This document shows, piece by piece, positions 34,871 to 43,177 of a stretch of 64,000 nt of DNA (within the stretch, counting starts at the first letter, position 1; each line of letters begins with the position of its first letter). The notes beneath the pieces were generated by a model. It saw only the letters and a list, made by a program, of their open reading frames with translations. It made no database searches and had not been told where the DNA came from. The DNA comes from Methanosuratincola petrocarbonis (GTDB lineage: Archaea; Thermoproteota; Methanomethylicia; Methanomethylicales; Methanomethylicaceae). Location: positions 682,001-746,000 of the forward strand of contig CP130488.1 of NCBI GenBank assembly GCA_030522375.1, in the 5' to 3' direction. The position numbers were made by a program, and so were the translations under genes.

Positions 34871-36374
34871 GAGTGTGCGCGATATCTATAACAGGAACGG
34901 CGCTGATGGCAGCGATAGCGACAGCAAAAGCGACTCAAACAGGGATGGGCTGACCGCTAGAGGGAGTGGGAAAGTATGCTCAAACGCTGACGCAAAAACA
35001 AAAACAAATGCGAAGGGAAGTGAGGGGAGAGGCGAAAAGGAAAAGGAAAAGGAAAAGGAAAGCGAAGTGATCTTGGACACGAACGAGCTCAGGCTCATCG
35101 AGGGGCACGGGAGGCTCAAGGTCAGGCTCTCGGGGAACAGGATAGAGGCAGAGTTCCACAACCTCGAGGGGCCCAGGTTCCTTACCTCTTACCTGAGGGG
35201 GAAGCCGGCTGAGATGGCGCCACTGGTGGCGTCGAGGATATGCGGGCTCTGCTACACCGCCCACTCGATAAACGCGGCTGAGGCGGTCGAGGAGGCGCTC
35301 GGGATCACGCCTGGCGAGGAGGTCGTCGAGCTGAGGAGGCTCCTCTACCTCGCGAACAACCTCAGGAGCCACATGATGCACCTGCTCTTCCTCGCAGTGC
35401 CGCCGATCAAGAATCTGATCAGCGTGCTCCGCCTCAGGGAGAAGGACCTGGTCGACGCGGGGACGAGGCTCCTCTCGACCTCGACCCAGCTCATCGAACA
35501 CTGGGGAGGGAGGTCGGTCCACGTCCCGAACGTCGTGGTCGGCGGGTTCGGGGCGCTCGTCAGGGGCAGGGAGCTGATGGAGTCGATCCAGAGTCTCGAG
35601 TCCCTGAGGGCGGACGCCAGGAAATTCGTTGAGCACGTGCTCGCGATGGAGCTCCCGGAGCTGGAGAGGTTCAGGACGATGATCTCGCTCAAGGCGGACG
35701 GCTACCCGACGTACGCCAGGGGCGCGCCGCTGATCATCAACGACGGGTCAATCGTAACCGGCGAGGAGTACGCCAACGATCTCGAGGAGGTCGTGAGGGA
35801 GTACTCGACCTCGAAGCACGCCTACTTCAGGGGCTCGGAGGCGACGGTCGGCGCTCTCTCGAGGATAATGCTCAACAGGAGGAGGCTCAACCCCGAAGCC
35901 AGGGAGTTCGCCGAGCGAATCGAGTGGAGGATCAACCCGTTCCTGATGGTGAAGGCGCAGGCGGTCGAGGTGATGCACTACCTGGAGGAGATCGTCGAGG
36001 CTGGGGAGAGGCTCTCGGACGCCACGATCGCGCCGAACGGGTACCCATGCGTGGGGGGCGGGAAGAAGGGAAGCCATGCGGACCCCTGCTTCGCCGAGAG
36101 GAGCGGGAAGGGGATCGGGATCGCCGAAGCCCCCCGGGGGACGCTCTGCCACGCCTGCGAGGTAGAGGGCGGGCTGATCAAGGACTACAGGGTATACACG
36201 CCGACGGCAGTGAACTCGAAGAGCATCGAGATGGACTCGGTGGAGATGGTGAAGAGGTTCAGGCCCCTGGGCGGCGAGAAGCTGGAGTACGTCCTGGAGG
36301 ACCTCGTCAGGTGCTACGATCCGTGCCTCTCGTGCGCGGTCAGCCTGGACTTCCTCTCGGACAGAGGCAGTTGA
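34857..36374 (+). CDS. hydA: [NiFe] hydrogenase large subunit (alpha)
   Basis: A 505-residue ORF holding the Ni-Fe active site. The first ligand motif is RICGLCYTAH (Cys129, Cys132); the second is DPCLSC (Cys490, Cys493). The usual His/Arg of DPCxxCxxH, next to the maturation cleavage point, is Ser here (AVS), followed by nine more residues. Residues 1-70 are low-complexity (Asp/Ser, then (EK)n from a GAAAAG repeat) and absent from the family. A GTG at 35067 starts exactly at VILDTNELRLIEGHG and gives the normal ~435 residues, so the true start may be there. No maturation protease gene is in the window. Confidence 0.9.
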   Translation: MGGSESVRDIYNRNGADGSDSDSKSDSNRDGLTARGSGKVCSNADAKTKTNAKGSEGRGEKEKEKEKESEVILDTNELRLIEGHGRLKVRLSGNRIEAEFHNLEGPRFLTSYLRGKPAEMAPLVASRICGLCYTAHSINAAEAVEEALGITPGEEVVELRRLLYLANNLRSHMMHLLFLAVPPIKNLISVLRLREKDLVDAGTRLLSTSTQLIEHWGGRSVHVPNVVVGGFGALVRGRELMESIQSLESLRADARKFVEHVLAMELPELERFRTMISLKADGYPTYARGAPLIINDGSIVTGEEYANDLEEVVREYSTSKHAYFRGSEATVGALSRIMLNRRRLNPEAREFAERIEWRINPFLMVKAQAVEVMHYLEEIVEAGERLSDATIAPNGYPCVGGGKKGSHADPCFAERSGKGIGIAEAPRGTLCHACEVEGGLIKDYRVYTPTAVNSKSIEMDSVEMVKRFRPLGGEKLEYVLEDLVRCYDPCLSCAVSLDFLSDRGS

Positions 36375-36552
36375 AGGGTCTTTCTTCCGACTCCGCCCTG
36401 ATCCCAAGCGCGCCCGCCCAATCGCATTCGCTTCACGCAGCCGAAATGCCAAGCATGCCGCATGCCAGGCAGCCTGCGAAGCGGCGGCTTAGGCAGGCAG
36501 CAACATCTGCAATTGCTGTTAAGCATTGCCGACCAAAAAATGCCGGAGGCCG

Positions 36553-36867
36553 CTATGCCTCGAGCCCGCCTAGCCTCTTGCACAATTCGTCGAATACAAG
36601 CCGCTTCTTCTCTTTGTTCAAGTGGAATAGAACCCTGTAAACCATTTCGTCTGAGATGGTGAAAATATAGTTCAGCTTTATGACGCTGTCCTTGATAGCG
36701 CCCTCGCTCTTGCATAGTGGAATTCCTTTCATCTTGAGGTTGCTGGTTATGCCTGCAACAACAACATTTCCCATATCTTCAAACAGGACCACAGCCGGCC
36801 TAATTTTTAACTCGGGAGAGTCCGTAAACTGCACAGCGGCAAGGATGACATCGCCAGCTTTAAGCAT
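36553..36867 (-). CDS. MazF/PemK-type toxin
   Basis: About 104 residues from ATG 36867. The N-terminus MLKAGDVILAAVQFTDSPELKIRPAVVLFED is the first part of the PemK/MazF barrel, with the conserved RPAVVL strand. It is predicted to be an mRNA- or tRNA-cleaving endoribonuclease held inactive by the upstream-encoded partner. The ATG overlaps the antitoxin stop by 8 bases (ATGCTTAA), which decides this start over ATG 36882. Confidence 0.75.
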   Translation of the reverse strand: MLKAGDVILAAVQFTDSPELKIRPAVVLFEDMGNVVVAGITSNLKMKGIPLCKSEGAIKDSVIKLNYIFTISDEMVYRVLFHLNKEKKRLVFDELCKRLGGLEA

Positions 36868-37105
36868 TCTCCCAAGCCTCATCTTCAGCGTTGTCCCACA
36901 GCTCGCGCATCTTTGCCTGCTGCACCCTGTGGAGAAACTCATCGTACTGCCTTCTGGCCCTTGACTCTTTTGCCAGCTTTATCAGGTTAGAGATAGTCTC
37001 ATTGTAGGTTTCTCTGGGATACCGCCTGAGGCTTTTCAACTCTCTGACCACAGCTTTCTTGAGCTGTATAGTGGTAATTTCATCTTCAGCCATTATAGCC
37101 ACCAT
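36860..37105 (-). CDS. Putative antitoxin of the MazF/PemK pair
   Basis: About 81 residues from ATG 37105. The N-terminal strand EITTIQLKKAVVRELKSLRRYPRETYNETISNLIKLA is of the VapB/RHH-like antitoxin type: one strand then two helices for DNA binding. A Lys/Arg/Glu-rich C-terminal tail should wrap the toxin. A minus-strand TATA (TTTATTATA, 37134-37126) is ~21-29 bases upstream, fitting a leaderless start at 37105; ATG 37093 is possible. Two ACCATATA copies lie over the start and may be its operator. Confidence 0.7.
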   Translation of the reverse strand: MVAIMAEDEITTIQLKKAVVRELKSLRRYPRETYNETISNLIKLAKESRARRQYDEFLHRVQQAKMRELWDNAEDEAWENA

Positions 37106-37119
37106 ATAGTTACCATATA
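37101..37119 (-). promoter_or_regulatory. Direct repeat at the toxin-antitoxin promoter, putative operator
   Basis: ACCATATA occurs at 37101-37108 and again at 37112-37119 (top strand), 11 bases apart, i.e. one helical turn. It covers the antitoxin start and transcription start, where autoregulating antitoxins bind. Confidence 0.45.
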
Positions 37120-37269
37120 ATTCTCTATAATAAACATTTAAGCAGAACGGAGATGGATCAGCTCCATTGATCTTCTGCAGCAAACCCGGAAAACCCCGAT
37201 GTACTGAAAAGCATCAAAAGACAGGCCTGGAAAGAAACATTTAGATACCCTTCCTGAAGAATTCCCAGC

Positions 37270-37593
37270 ATGGCACTCCAAAAGATAACCAGCAACGATC
37301 TTGATAAGATCGTATCTTCGGGGAAGAGGTTCGTCGCCGTCTTCAGCACGGGTTGGTGCGGATTCTGCAGGAGCCTAATCAAGGAGATCGAGAGGAAGGG
37401 CGAGGGGCTCGATGTCGTATTGGTCGACATCTCCGACGAGTCTGATCCCGCTTGGGATGCTTATAAAATCGAGATGGTCCCGACGGCCCTGCTCTTCGAG
37501 GGCGGCCGCGAGGTCGCGAGGAAAAACCCGGGGTGGGACGGGCTGAGCTTCAGCGACGTCAGGGGGCTCCTTGAGCGGGCTCCTAGTGCCTGA
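37270..37593 (+). CDS. Thioredoxin-fold protein with CGFC active site
   Basis: A 107-residue thioredoxin-family protein. The active site WCGFC (~residues 28-32) follows the strand RFVAVFSTG, and the cis-proline segment is MVPTALLF (~74-81). It is cytosolic and probably a disulfide reductase. CGFC differs from the usual CGPC. ATG 37270 is preceded by TTTAGATA near 37231, a possible TATA box. The 3' end overlaps the convergent MFS gene by 11 bases. Confidence 0.85.
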   Translation: MALQKITSNDLDKIVSSGKRFVAVFSTGWCGFCRSLIKEIERKGEGLDVVLVDISDESDPAWDAYKIEMVPTALLFEGGREVARKNPGWDGLSFSDVRGLLERAPSA

Positions 37594-38752
37594 GGCTGAT
37601 CCTCAAGGCGACAGGGAGCGAGGCTGCCGCGACAACGGACAGGGCAAGGAACGTGGCGCCGGATCCGAAGAGGTAGCCGACGTAGCCCATCGTGACGGGC
37701 CCCAGGATTTGCCCGAAGCCTATTGCCGCCTCGAAGATCCCTGCCCCAGCCCCCTTTGAGGGCAGCTCGAGCATCCGGGCGAGCGCGTAGGCGTAGAGGA
37801 GCCCGAGCGCGGACCCGAAGAGGATCGCCATCGCGAAGAACCCGAAAAGGCTCGGGAATGCCCACCCCAAGAGCGTTGAGACGAGGAGGAGCGCCATCCC
37901 CAGGGAGGCAGAATTCCTTTTCAGGCAACGCTCGTAGAGCATGAACGAGAGCGTCCTCATCCCGCTCGCGCTCCCGACGATGTACCCTGCCATCGGGGCA
38001 GCGACGCCCGCGCTCACGGCATAGGGCGGGAGGAGGAAGTAGAAGGTGAGCATAGCGAACCCCCAGATGATCATTATGTAGACTATCCCGGAGACGCCGT
38101 TCCTGCGCTTTTTAACATTCACCTCCGCCTTCGCCTCCGCCCCCATTTCCGCACCTGCCTCAACCGGGTCGACCTCAAGCTCGCCTGCGACTCGCGGCAT
38201 CCTGATCGTCAGGATTGTGAGGAGCCCGAAGAGGACCAGGAGCGATGCCAGGGCGAAGGCGTACTCCAAGCCCCCTACGGAGATGGCGGCGCCCATCAGG
38301 AAAGGCCCGGCCGTGTACCCCGCGCTCCAGGCGACGCTGTAGTATCCGACCTGGCGGTCCAGCCCCCCTGCCCCGCTCCTGTCGGCGACGAACGCCTCCG
38401 CGGAGGGCCATATGGAGGAGAAGGCGACCCCCTCGAGGCAGCGGAGCGCGCCGAAAAGGAAGATGTCCGCGGTCGAGGCGTAAGCCCAGACCACGAAGAA
38501 GTAAAGGATAAGCCCGCCAGCCAGAAGCGGCTTCCTCCCGAACCTGTCGGACACCCTGCCGAACAGGATCGAACCGATGACGTAAGGGATCGCCATCACC
38601 GCGCCCAGGATCCCGAGCTCCCAGTCATTGGCGTAGAGTGAGAGCCTCGCGTACAGAGGGACGGCGGGCGACATTATCCCGAATGCGGTGGAAAAAACGG
38701 CTACCGCGGCGTAGAACCTGAGCAGCTGCGCTCTCTCGACTGGGGCGGGCAT
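37583..38752 (-). CDS. Major facilitator superfamily transporter
   Basis: A 389-residue 12-helix membrane protein. The loop 2-3 motif is GRVSDRFGRKPLLAGG (~residues 64-79), typical of drug-proton antiporter type MFS. The central cytoplasmic loop (~residues 196-218) is a charged Glu/Ala/Val-rich stretch from GCCTCC-type hexamer repeats. ATG 38752 is chosen over GTG 38770 because GGAGG lies just upstream. Substrate unknown. Confidence 0.87.
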   Translation of the reverse strand: MPAPVERAQLLRFYAAVAVFSTAFGIMSPAVPLYARLSLYANDWELGILGAVMAIPYVIGSILFGRVSDRFGRKPLLAGGLILYFFVVWAYASTADIFLFGALRCLEGVAFSSIWPSAEAFVADRSGAGGLDRQVGYYSVAWSAGYTAGPFLMGAAISVGGLEYAFALASLLVLFGLLTILTIRMPRVAGELEVDPVEAGAEMGAEAKAEVNVKKRRNGVSGIVYIMIIWGFAMLTFYFLLPPYAVSAGVAAPMAGYIVGSASGMRTLSFMLYERCLKRNSASLGMALLLVSTLLGWAFPSLFGFFAMAILFGSALGLLYAYALARMLELPSKGAGAGIFEAAIGFGQILGPVTMGYVGYLFGSGATFLALSVVAAASLPVALRISLRH

Positions 38753-38823
38753 AAGGAGCCTCCTCGGCACGTCAGACTAGGAGCGAGTAGGCGTGCCCGC
38801 TTTTAAAAGCTTTTACAGCGCCA

Positions 38824-40734
38824 TCACCGGATGAATGTGAACGAGACGAAGCATATCACCAACGCTATCGCGGAGTGGTAGGTGGCGTAGACGCTCATGT
38901 CCACGATCTTAGCGATCAGGAGCCCGACCACGAACGCGGTGAGGACGACCACCATCATGCCGGTGTCGGCTATCAGGGTAAGGGTCGCGGCGTTAGGAAG
39001 CACGGCGATTGGGGTCGAGCCGAAGGTCATGCTGCCCAGCGAGGGGAAGAGCATGTTCGCCATGAAGACCATGACCGCCGAGAGGAAAGCCGGCGTCGCG
39101 TACCCGAGGAATGAGTAGGTCCGCGTAGTGCTCTTCGCCTTAGATTTCTCGAGGACGACGCTGTTCACGAACCCGGTCAGGTTCTCGAGCACCTCCGGCG
39201 TGCCGCCCCCCGTGTCGACTATCTCGCTCAGGATGAAGAAGGTGTACCTGCACAGCCAGCTCCTCACTGCCATCGTCTCCGCGACGCGCCTGAGGGGCAT
39301 GTTCATCTCGAGGTGCTCGGAGATCCTCTTCAGGAGCCTGTCGAAGACCTTGTTGTACTGGCGCTGCTTCGAGAGGTTGATCAGCGACTGGCTGATGTCG
39401 TAACCGATCTTCATCATCTCGGTGATGTCCCTCAGGAAGTTCGGGAGCGCCTTCTCGACCTTGGAGACCTCGCTCTGCTCCCTCAGGTACTCCGCTCCCG
39501 TGATCACCGAGAATATGAGCAGGGTGGAAGCGAGCCAGTACGGCAAAGGCTGGATCAGGAAGAAGGTCGCGGCGCCGAAGCCCGCGGCGGCTATGATGGC
39601 TATCGAGAGCGCCCTGTTCATGTCGTACGAGTCGTAGAACCTGGGCTGGGAGAAGTGAATCCCGAAGATCATGAACCCGCCGAGGAGCGGGAGGATCAGG
39701 TAGCCGTACAGCTGCATCATCACGACGCTGTAGTCGCTCGCGAACGCCACGGACATGGCGATGAGCAAGGACGGGAACATGAGGAAGACCGAGAGGGATA
39801 TCTCGCCCAGCGTGCTTGCGGACTCGGCGTATCGCCTCCACTTCTCGACCACCGCCGCGAGGCCGTCCTTGACCTTCGAGTTGAGGTAGACGACGAGGTC
39901 CCCGCCGCTCCTGAGGACGGAAGTGTAGCCGAGGAAGATCGTCTTGACGTTCTCGTCCGGGTGCTGCTTCGCCACGTTCTCGATCGCCGCGAGCGGGTTG
40001 TGGGAGAAGAACATGTAGTCCCTCTTGACGACGAGCGCCTCCCGCTTTATCTTCGGGAGTATCCTCCACTCGGCGAGCCTGTCGAGTGCGCTGAAGAGCG
40101 AGAGCCCAGCTGCCTGTATCGTGGCGGCGTAGACCATGAAGAACGGGAACTCGTTCCCGGTGTCGCTCTTCCTGTTCGAGATCTTCACCTTCACTTCCAT
40201 AATCGGGAGGAGGACGATTATGAACGGGGAGAGCACGAGGAGTAGCGCGAGCGGGTTCCTGAGGACCAGGAAGAGGACAACCCCGGAGGGCATCAGGGCT
40301 GCTAGCGTCAGGAGGAAGAGTGCACTGTAGAACTTGGAATACACGGTGGGGTTTAGGAACATCAGCGCCTTGGGGATCTCGTCCTTTACGGAGTTCTCGA
40401 GCACCCTCGCGATATACTGGATGAGCGGCTGATCCCCCATCGACGAGGAGAGGTGGCTAAGGTAACGCTTCCCTTCGCCCTTCTTCTGGCCCTCCTTCTC
40501 CTTCAGCTCGTCGAATTGTTTCAACGCAAAAGGCTCCCTAGTCCCGAGGTAGAGGCGCCCCCTGAGGGCTACGATCATCGTCAGCGCAACCGTGACTACC
40601 AGCACACCTATTGTCGGGAATATGAACATGACGCCCACGTCAAGCAGGAGCTCGGCTGCGAGAGTGCCGAACGCAACTGCGACGGATATCAGCGAGAGCA
40701 ATAGGGGGGTGTTCTTCCTCAGGTCTTTAGGCAT
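38824..40734 (-). CDS. Type IV pilus/type II secretion membrane platform protein (FlaJ/TadC-like)
   Basis: A 636-residue membrane protein with two T2SSF-like halves. N-terminal double helices (LLSLISVAVAF; FIFPTIGVLVVTV) precede a cytoplasmic domain, and a second T2SSF-like domain (NFLRDITEMMKIGYDISQSLINLSK) lies near residues 425-450, followed by C-terminal helices. This is the membrane platform partner of the pilus ATPase encoded just upstream (9 bases apart). Archaeal FlaJ/PilC proteins of this size assemble pili or archaella. Confidence 0.88.
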   Translation of the reverse strand: MPKDLRKNTPLLLSLISVAVAFGTLAAELLLDVGVMFIFPTIGVLVVTVALTMIVALRGRLYLGTREPFALKQFDELKEKEGQKKGEGKRYLSHLSSSMGDQPLIQYIARVLENSVKDEIPKALMFLNPTVYSKFYSALFLLTLAALMPSGVVLFLVLRNPLALLLVLSPFIIVLLPIMEVKVKISNRKSDTGNEFPFFMVYAATIQAAGLSLFSALDRLAEWRILPKIKREALVVKRDYMFFSHNPLAAIENVAKQHPDENVKTIFLGYTSVLRSGGDLVVYLNSKVKDGLAAVVEKWRRYAESASTLGEISLSVFLMFPSLLIAMSVAFASDYSVVMMQLYGYLILPLLGGFMIFGIHFSQPRFYDSYDMNRALSIAIIAAAGFGAATFFLIQPLPYWLASTLLIFSVITGAEYLREQSEVSKVEKALPNFLRDITEMMKIGYDISQSLINLSKQRQYNKVFDRLLKRISEHLEMNMPLRRVAETMAVRSWLCRYTFFILSEIVDTGGGTPEVLENLTGFVNSVVLEKSKAKSTTRTYSFLGYATPAFLSAVMVFMANMLFPSLGSMTFGSTPIAVLPNAATLTLIADTGMMVVVLTAFVVGLLIAKIVDMSVYATYHSAIALVICFVSFTFIR

Positions 40735-40743
40735 TGACTAAAA

Positions 40744-42261
40744 TCACTTCCTTGAGATGTAATATTTCTTTATCTCCTCGGCGACCTGTCCGTACTCGAG
40801 GATGTTCCTCGACACGAGGTCCTCGATGAAGTTGGTTCTCCTCGTGAGCTCGTTGACCATCTGCCTCTTCGTGAGGCCTATCATAGTTGCTATCTTCTCG
40901 AGCTTCTGGCTGGATTTAACCACGGCTGACGGCTCGAGGGGATAGTGCTTGTCGTCCTCGACATGCCACTCGAAGATCTTGTTGCTGGCGACCTCGTTCG
41001 GCCCCTTGACGCCCGTGATCTCGTCGAGCTCGATGACTCGCCTGATGGGCTTCTTCCCTGGGAGCCTGAGCATCCTGGAAATTGCGACGCAGCTGATGAG
41101 GGGCAGGAAGGAGGGGGATGCGTTGATCGGGGGGGTTGTGAGCCTCATCACCATCGAGTCGATCGAGTCGCCGTGGAACGTGCACCCGCCGCCGTGCCCG
41201 GTCGCGAGCGCCTGGATGAAGACGTACGCCTCCTCTCCCCTGATCTCGCCGACGATGATGAACTGCGCCCTCTCCCTGAGCGAGAGCTTCACCAGGTCGT
41301 AGAGCCTTATCTCGGTCTTGGACTCTGCGATCGAGTAGGTGTGCCTCGCGACTAGGGGCTTCCAGCCCATGTGCGGGAGCCTGAGCTCGGGCGTGTCCTC
41401 AATGGTGACTATCTTCCAGTGCGGCGGGAGGAGCGAGGCCAGCGCGTTGAGCAGGGTGGTCTTCCCGCTTGCCATCTCCCCGACTATGAAGGTGGAGCCC
41501 CGGTTCTCGAGGAGCATCCACCAGTAGGCAGCCATCAGGGGAGATATGCTCCCGAACTTTACGAGGTGGCAGAGCGTGAGCGGGTCGGTCCTGAACTTCC
41601 TTATGGTGAGACTCGACCCGAAGGGCGTCACCTCGTTGGCGAATGTGAGCGCGCACCGGTGCCGCTCTGGAAGGGAACCCTCTGAGATCGGGAACGCCGT
41701 CGAGATGTGCCGCTTCGACTTGTGGGCGAAGAGCATGATGCTCGATTCGAGCGACTGCTCGTCGTTGAAGGCGATGTTGGAGGTCAGCCAGTCCAAATAC
41801 GAGTAGTCCCTGTGGAAGACCCAGACCGGCTTGCTGGACCCGGCAAGGGAGATGTCCTCGATCTTGCCGTCCTTTATCAGCACATCGAAGACCCCGTACC
41901 CGAGCACGTCCCTTATGACGTAGTACTTTATCTTCTCGAGCTGCTCGGGCGGGATCTCGAGTTTCATCTCCTCGACCGCGTGCTTGAGCCTCTCCTCGAG
42001 TATCCTGATTGGCTCCTTCTCCTCGGTCGGCGGGAGCGTGTAGTAGATCGCGTTCATGAGGAGGTTGTAGACGTACATGTCCTCCTCGCCCATCGGGGGC
42101 TCGGTGACCCAGTAGTACCCGTCACCCAGAACTTGGTATATCCCGACCCTCGCCCCGCCCACCGCGTACTCCTCGAGCAGCTCGGCACCCTCCGGGAGGG
42201 GCTGGACGTGGTCCCCCGCCTTGTGCAGCGTGAACTCCCTTGTTAGGTATTTCTTCTCCAC
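40744..42261 (-). CDS. Type IV pilus assembly ATPase (FlaI/TadA/VirB11-like)
   Basis: A 505-residue secretion ATPase. Walker A is GEMASGKTTLLNAL (~267-280), an Asp box is TIEDTPELR, Walker B is FIIVGEIRGEEAYV (~335-348) and a His box follows (ATGHGGGCTFHGDS). An N-terminal ~200-residue domain is as in archaeal FlaI/PilB. It is a hexameric cytoplasmic motor driving pilin polymerisation. The start is GTG 42261, 8 bases after the pilin stop. Part of a six-gene leftward operon. Confidence 0.92.
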   Translation of the reverse strand: MEKKYLTREFTLHKAGDHVQPLPEGAELLEEYAVGGARVGIYQVLGDGYYWVTEPPMGEEDMYVYNLLMNAIYYTLPPTEEKEPIRILEERLKHAVEEMKLEIPPEQLEKIKYYVIRDVLGYGVFDVLIKDGKIEDISLAGSSKPVWVFHRDYSYLDWLTSNIAFNDEQSLESSIMLFAHKSKRHISTAFPISEGSLPERHRCALTFANEVTPFGSSLTIRKFRTDPLTLCHLVKFGSISPLMAAYWWMLLENRGSTFIVGEMASGKTTLLNALASLLPPHWKIVTIEDTPELRLPHMGWKPLVARHTYSIAESKTEIRLYDLVKLSLRERAQFIIVGEIRGEEAYVFIQALATGHGGGCTFHGDSIDSMVMRLTTPPINASPSFLPLISCVAISRMLRLPGKKPIRRVIELDEITGVKGPNEVASNKIFEWHVEDDKHYPLEPSAVVKSSQKLEKIATMIGLTKRQMVNELTRRTNFIEDLVSRNILEYGQVAEEIKKYYISRK

Positions 42262-42269
42262 CTTCGAAT

Positions 42270-42752
42270 TCAGTTTCTGAATAATACTTTACCCCCTTCA
42301 ACAACAATTATGAATGCGTTGCCCCTCGATGTGATTATCATTATGGTTGCGTTGGACGATGCGGTATTGATCCCTGTGATCGAGTAATTGTACTCGGTCA
42401 TCCCCGGGTTCAGCACGATGGGGATGGAGGCGATGGGATTGATCACTAGCGAGTTGCTCGTCTTGTCGTGCACGACGATCTGGGTGATCTTTATCGAGGA
42501 GCTGCAGGTGTTTGTGATATTGAGCTTCAGCGGGTTGCCCGCGGCGTACTGGAAATACAGCGACTCCGACGACCGCTCCCTCTCCAAGTTGCTCAGGTAT
42601 TCGGCGCTCCTGACATAAGAAGAGTATTCAGAAGCCACTATTGCTATTATAGAGGTTAGGGCGACGATCGCCAGCACGAAGAGTATCGCGCCGATTACAT
42701 TGGTTATCCCTTTCCTACCCTTTAGCGGAGATCGCCCTGTCATGCCTTTCAC
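42270..42752 (-). CDS. Pilin-like protein with class III signal peptide
   Basis: A 160-residue protein. A short basic leader ending in KGRKG is followed by ITNVIGAILFVLAIVALTSI, the pattern cut by archaeal prepilin peptidase after the Gly, leaving a hydrophobic assembly helix. The rest is a Ser/Asn/Thr-rich beta domain with several NxS/T sites. It overlaps the next pilin gene by 4 bases (ATGA). Confidence 0.8.
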   Translation of the reverse strand: MKGMTGRSPLKGRKGITNVIGAILFVLAIVALTSIIAIVASEYSSYVRSAEYLSNLERERSSESLYFQYAAGNPLKLNITNTCSSSIKITQIVVHDKTSNSLVINPIASIPIVLNPGMTEYNYSITGINTASSNATIMIITSRGNAFIIVVEGGKVLFRN

Positions 42753-43177
42753 ACCCTGAACTCCGAAGAGATCACATTGTTCCTCCCGGTGATCAGGGAT
42801 ATGACATGTGCAGAGCTCTTCGAAAGGCTGATGTTCACCCTGATCACAGAGATTTGCCCAACAGGAATCTCCTGTGGAGAGAAAGAAGTGACGTAGGTGT
42901 CTATTATAACTCGTTCTATGGTGGCATTCCTTGCGCCGTAGTTCGAGACGATGATGAAGGTGCCCGATCCGTTCTGGAAGGCGTAGATGATCGAAAGGCG
43001 CTCATAGTTCTGCTCGCTACCTGTTCTGAATATCCCGGAGAGGAGGCCGGTCTCCCCCGAGTAGTAGAGGTTGAACCCCTGGATGTATATTGCCATCGCC
43101 ACCAGTGTGATGGTCAAGAGAGCAAGCGTGGCGACTACCTCTGAGACTCCCCGCCTGCTCCCAATCAATCCAGTCAC
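42749..43177 (-). CDS. Pilin-like protein with class III signal peptide
   Basis: A 142-residue protein with leader MTGLIGSRRG cut before VSEVVATLALLTITLVAMAIYI, the type IV pilin/archaellin pattern. Beta-rich C-terminus with NxT/S sites (NGSGT, NATIE, NISLS). Overlaps neighbouring genes by 4 bases on each side, so all pilins are translationally coupled. Confidence 0.8.
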   Translation of the reverse strand: MTGLIGSRRGVSEVVATLALLTITLVAMAIYIQGFNLYYSGETGLLSGIFRTGSEQNYERLSIIYAFQNGSGTFIIVSNYGARNATIERVIIDTYVTSFSPQEIPVGQISVIRVNISLSKSSAHVISLITGRNNVISSEFRV

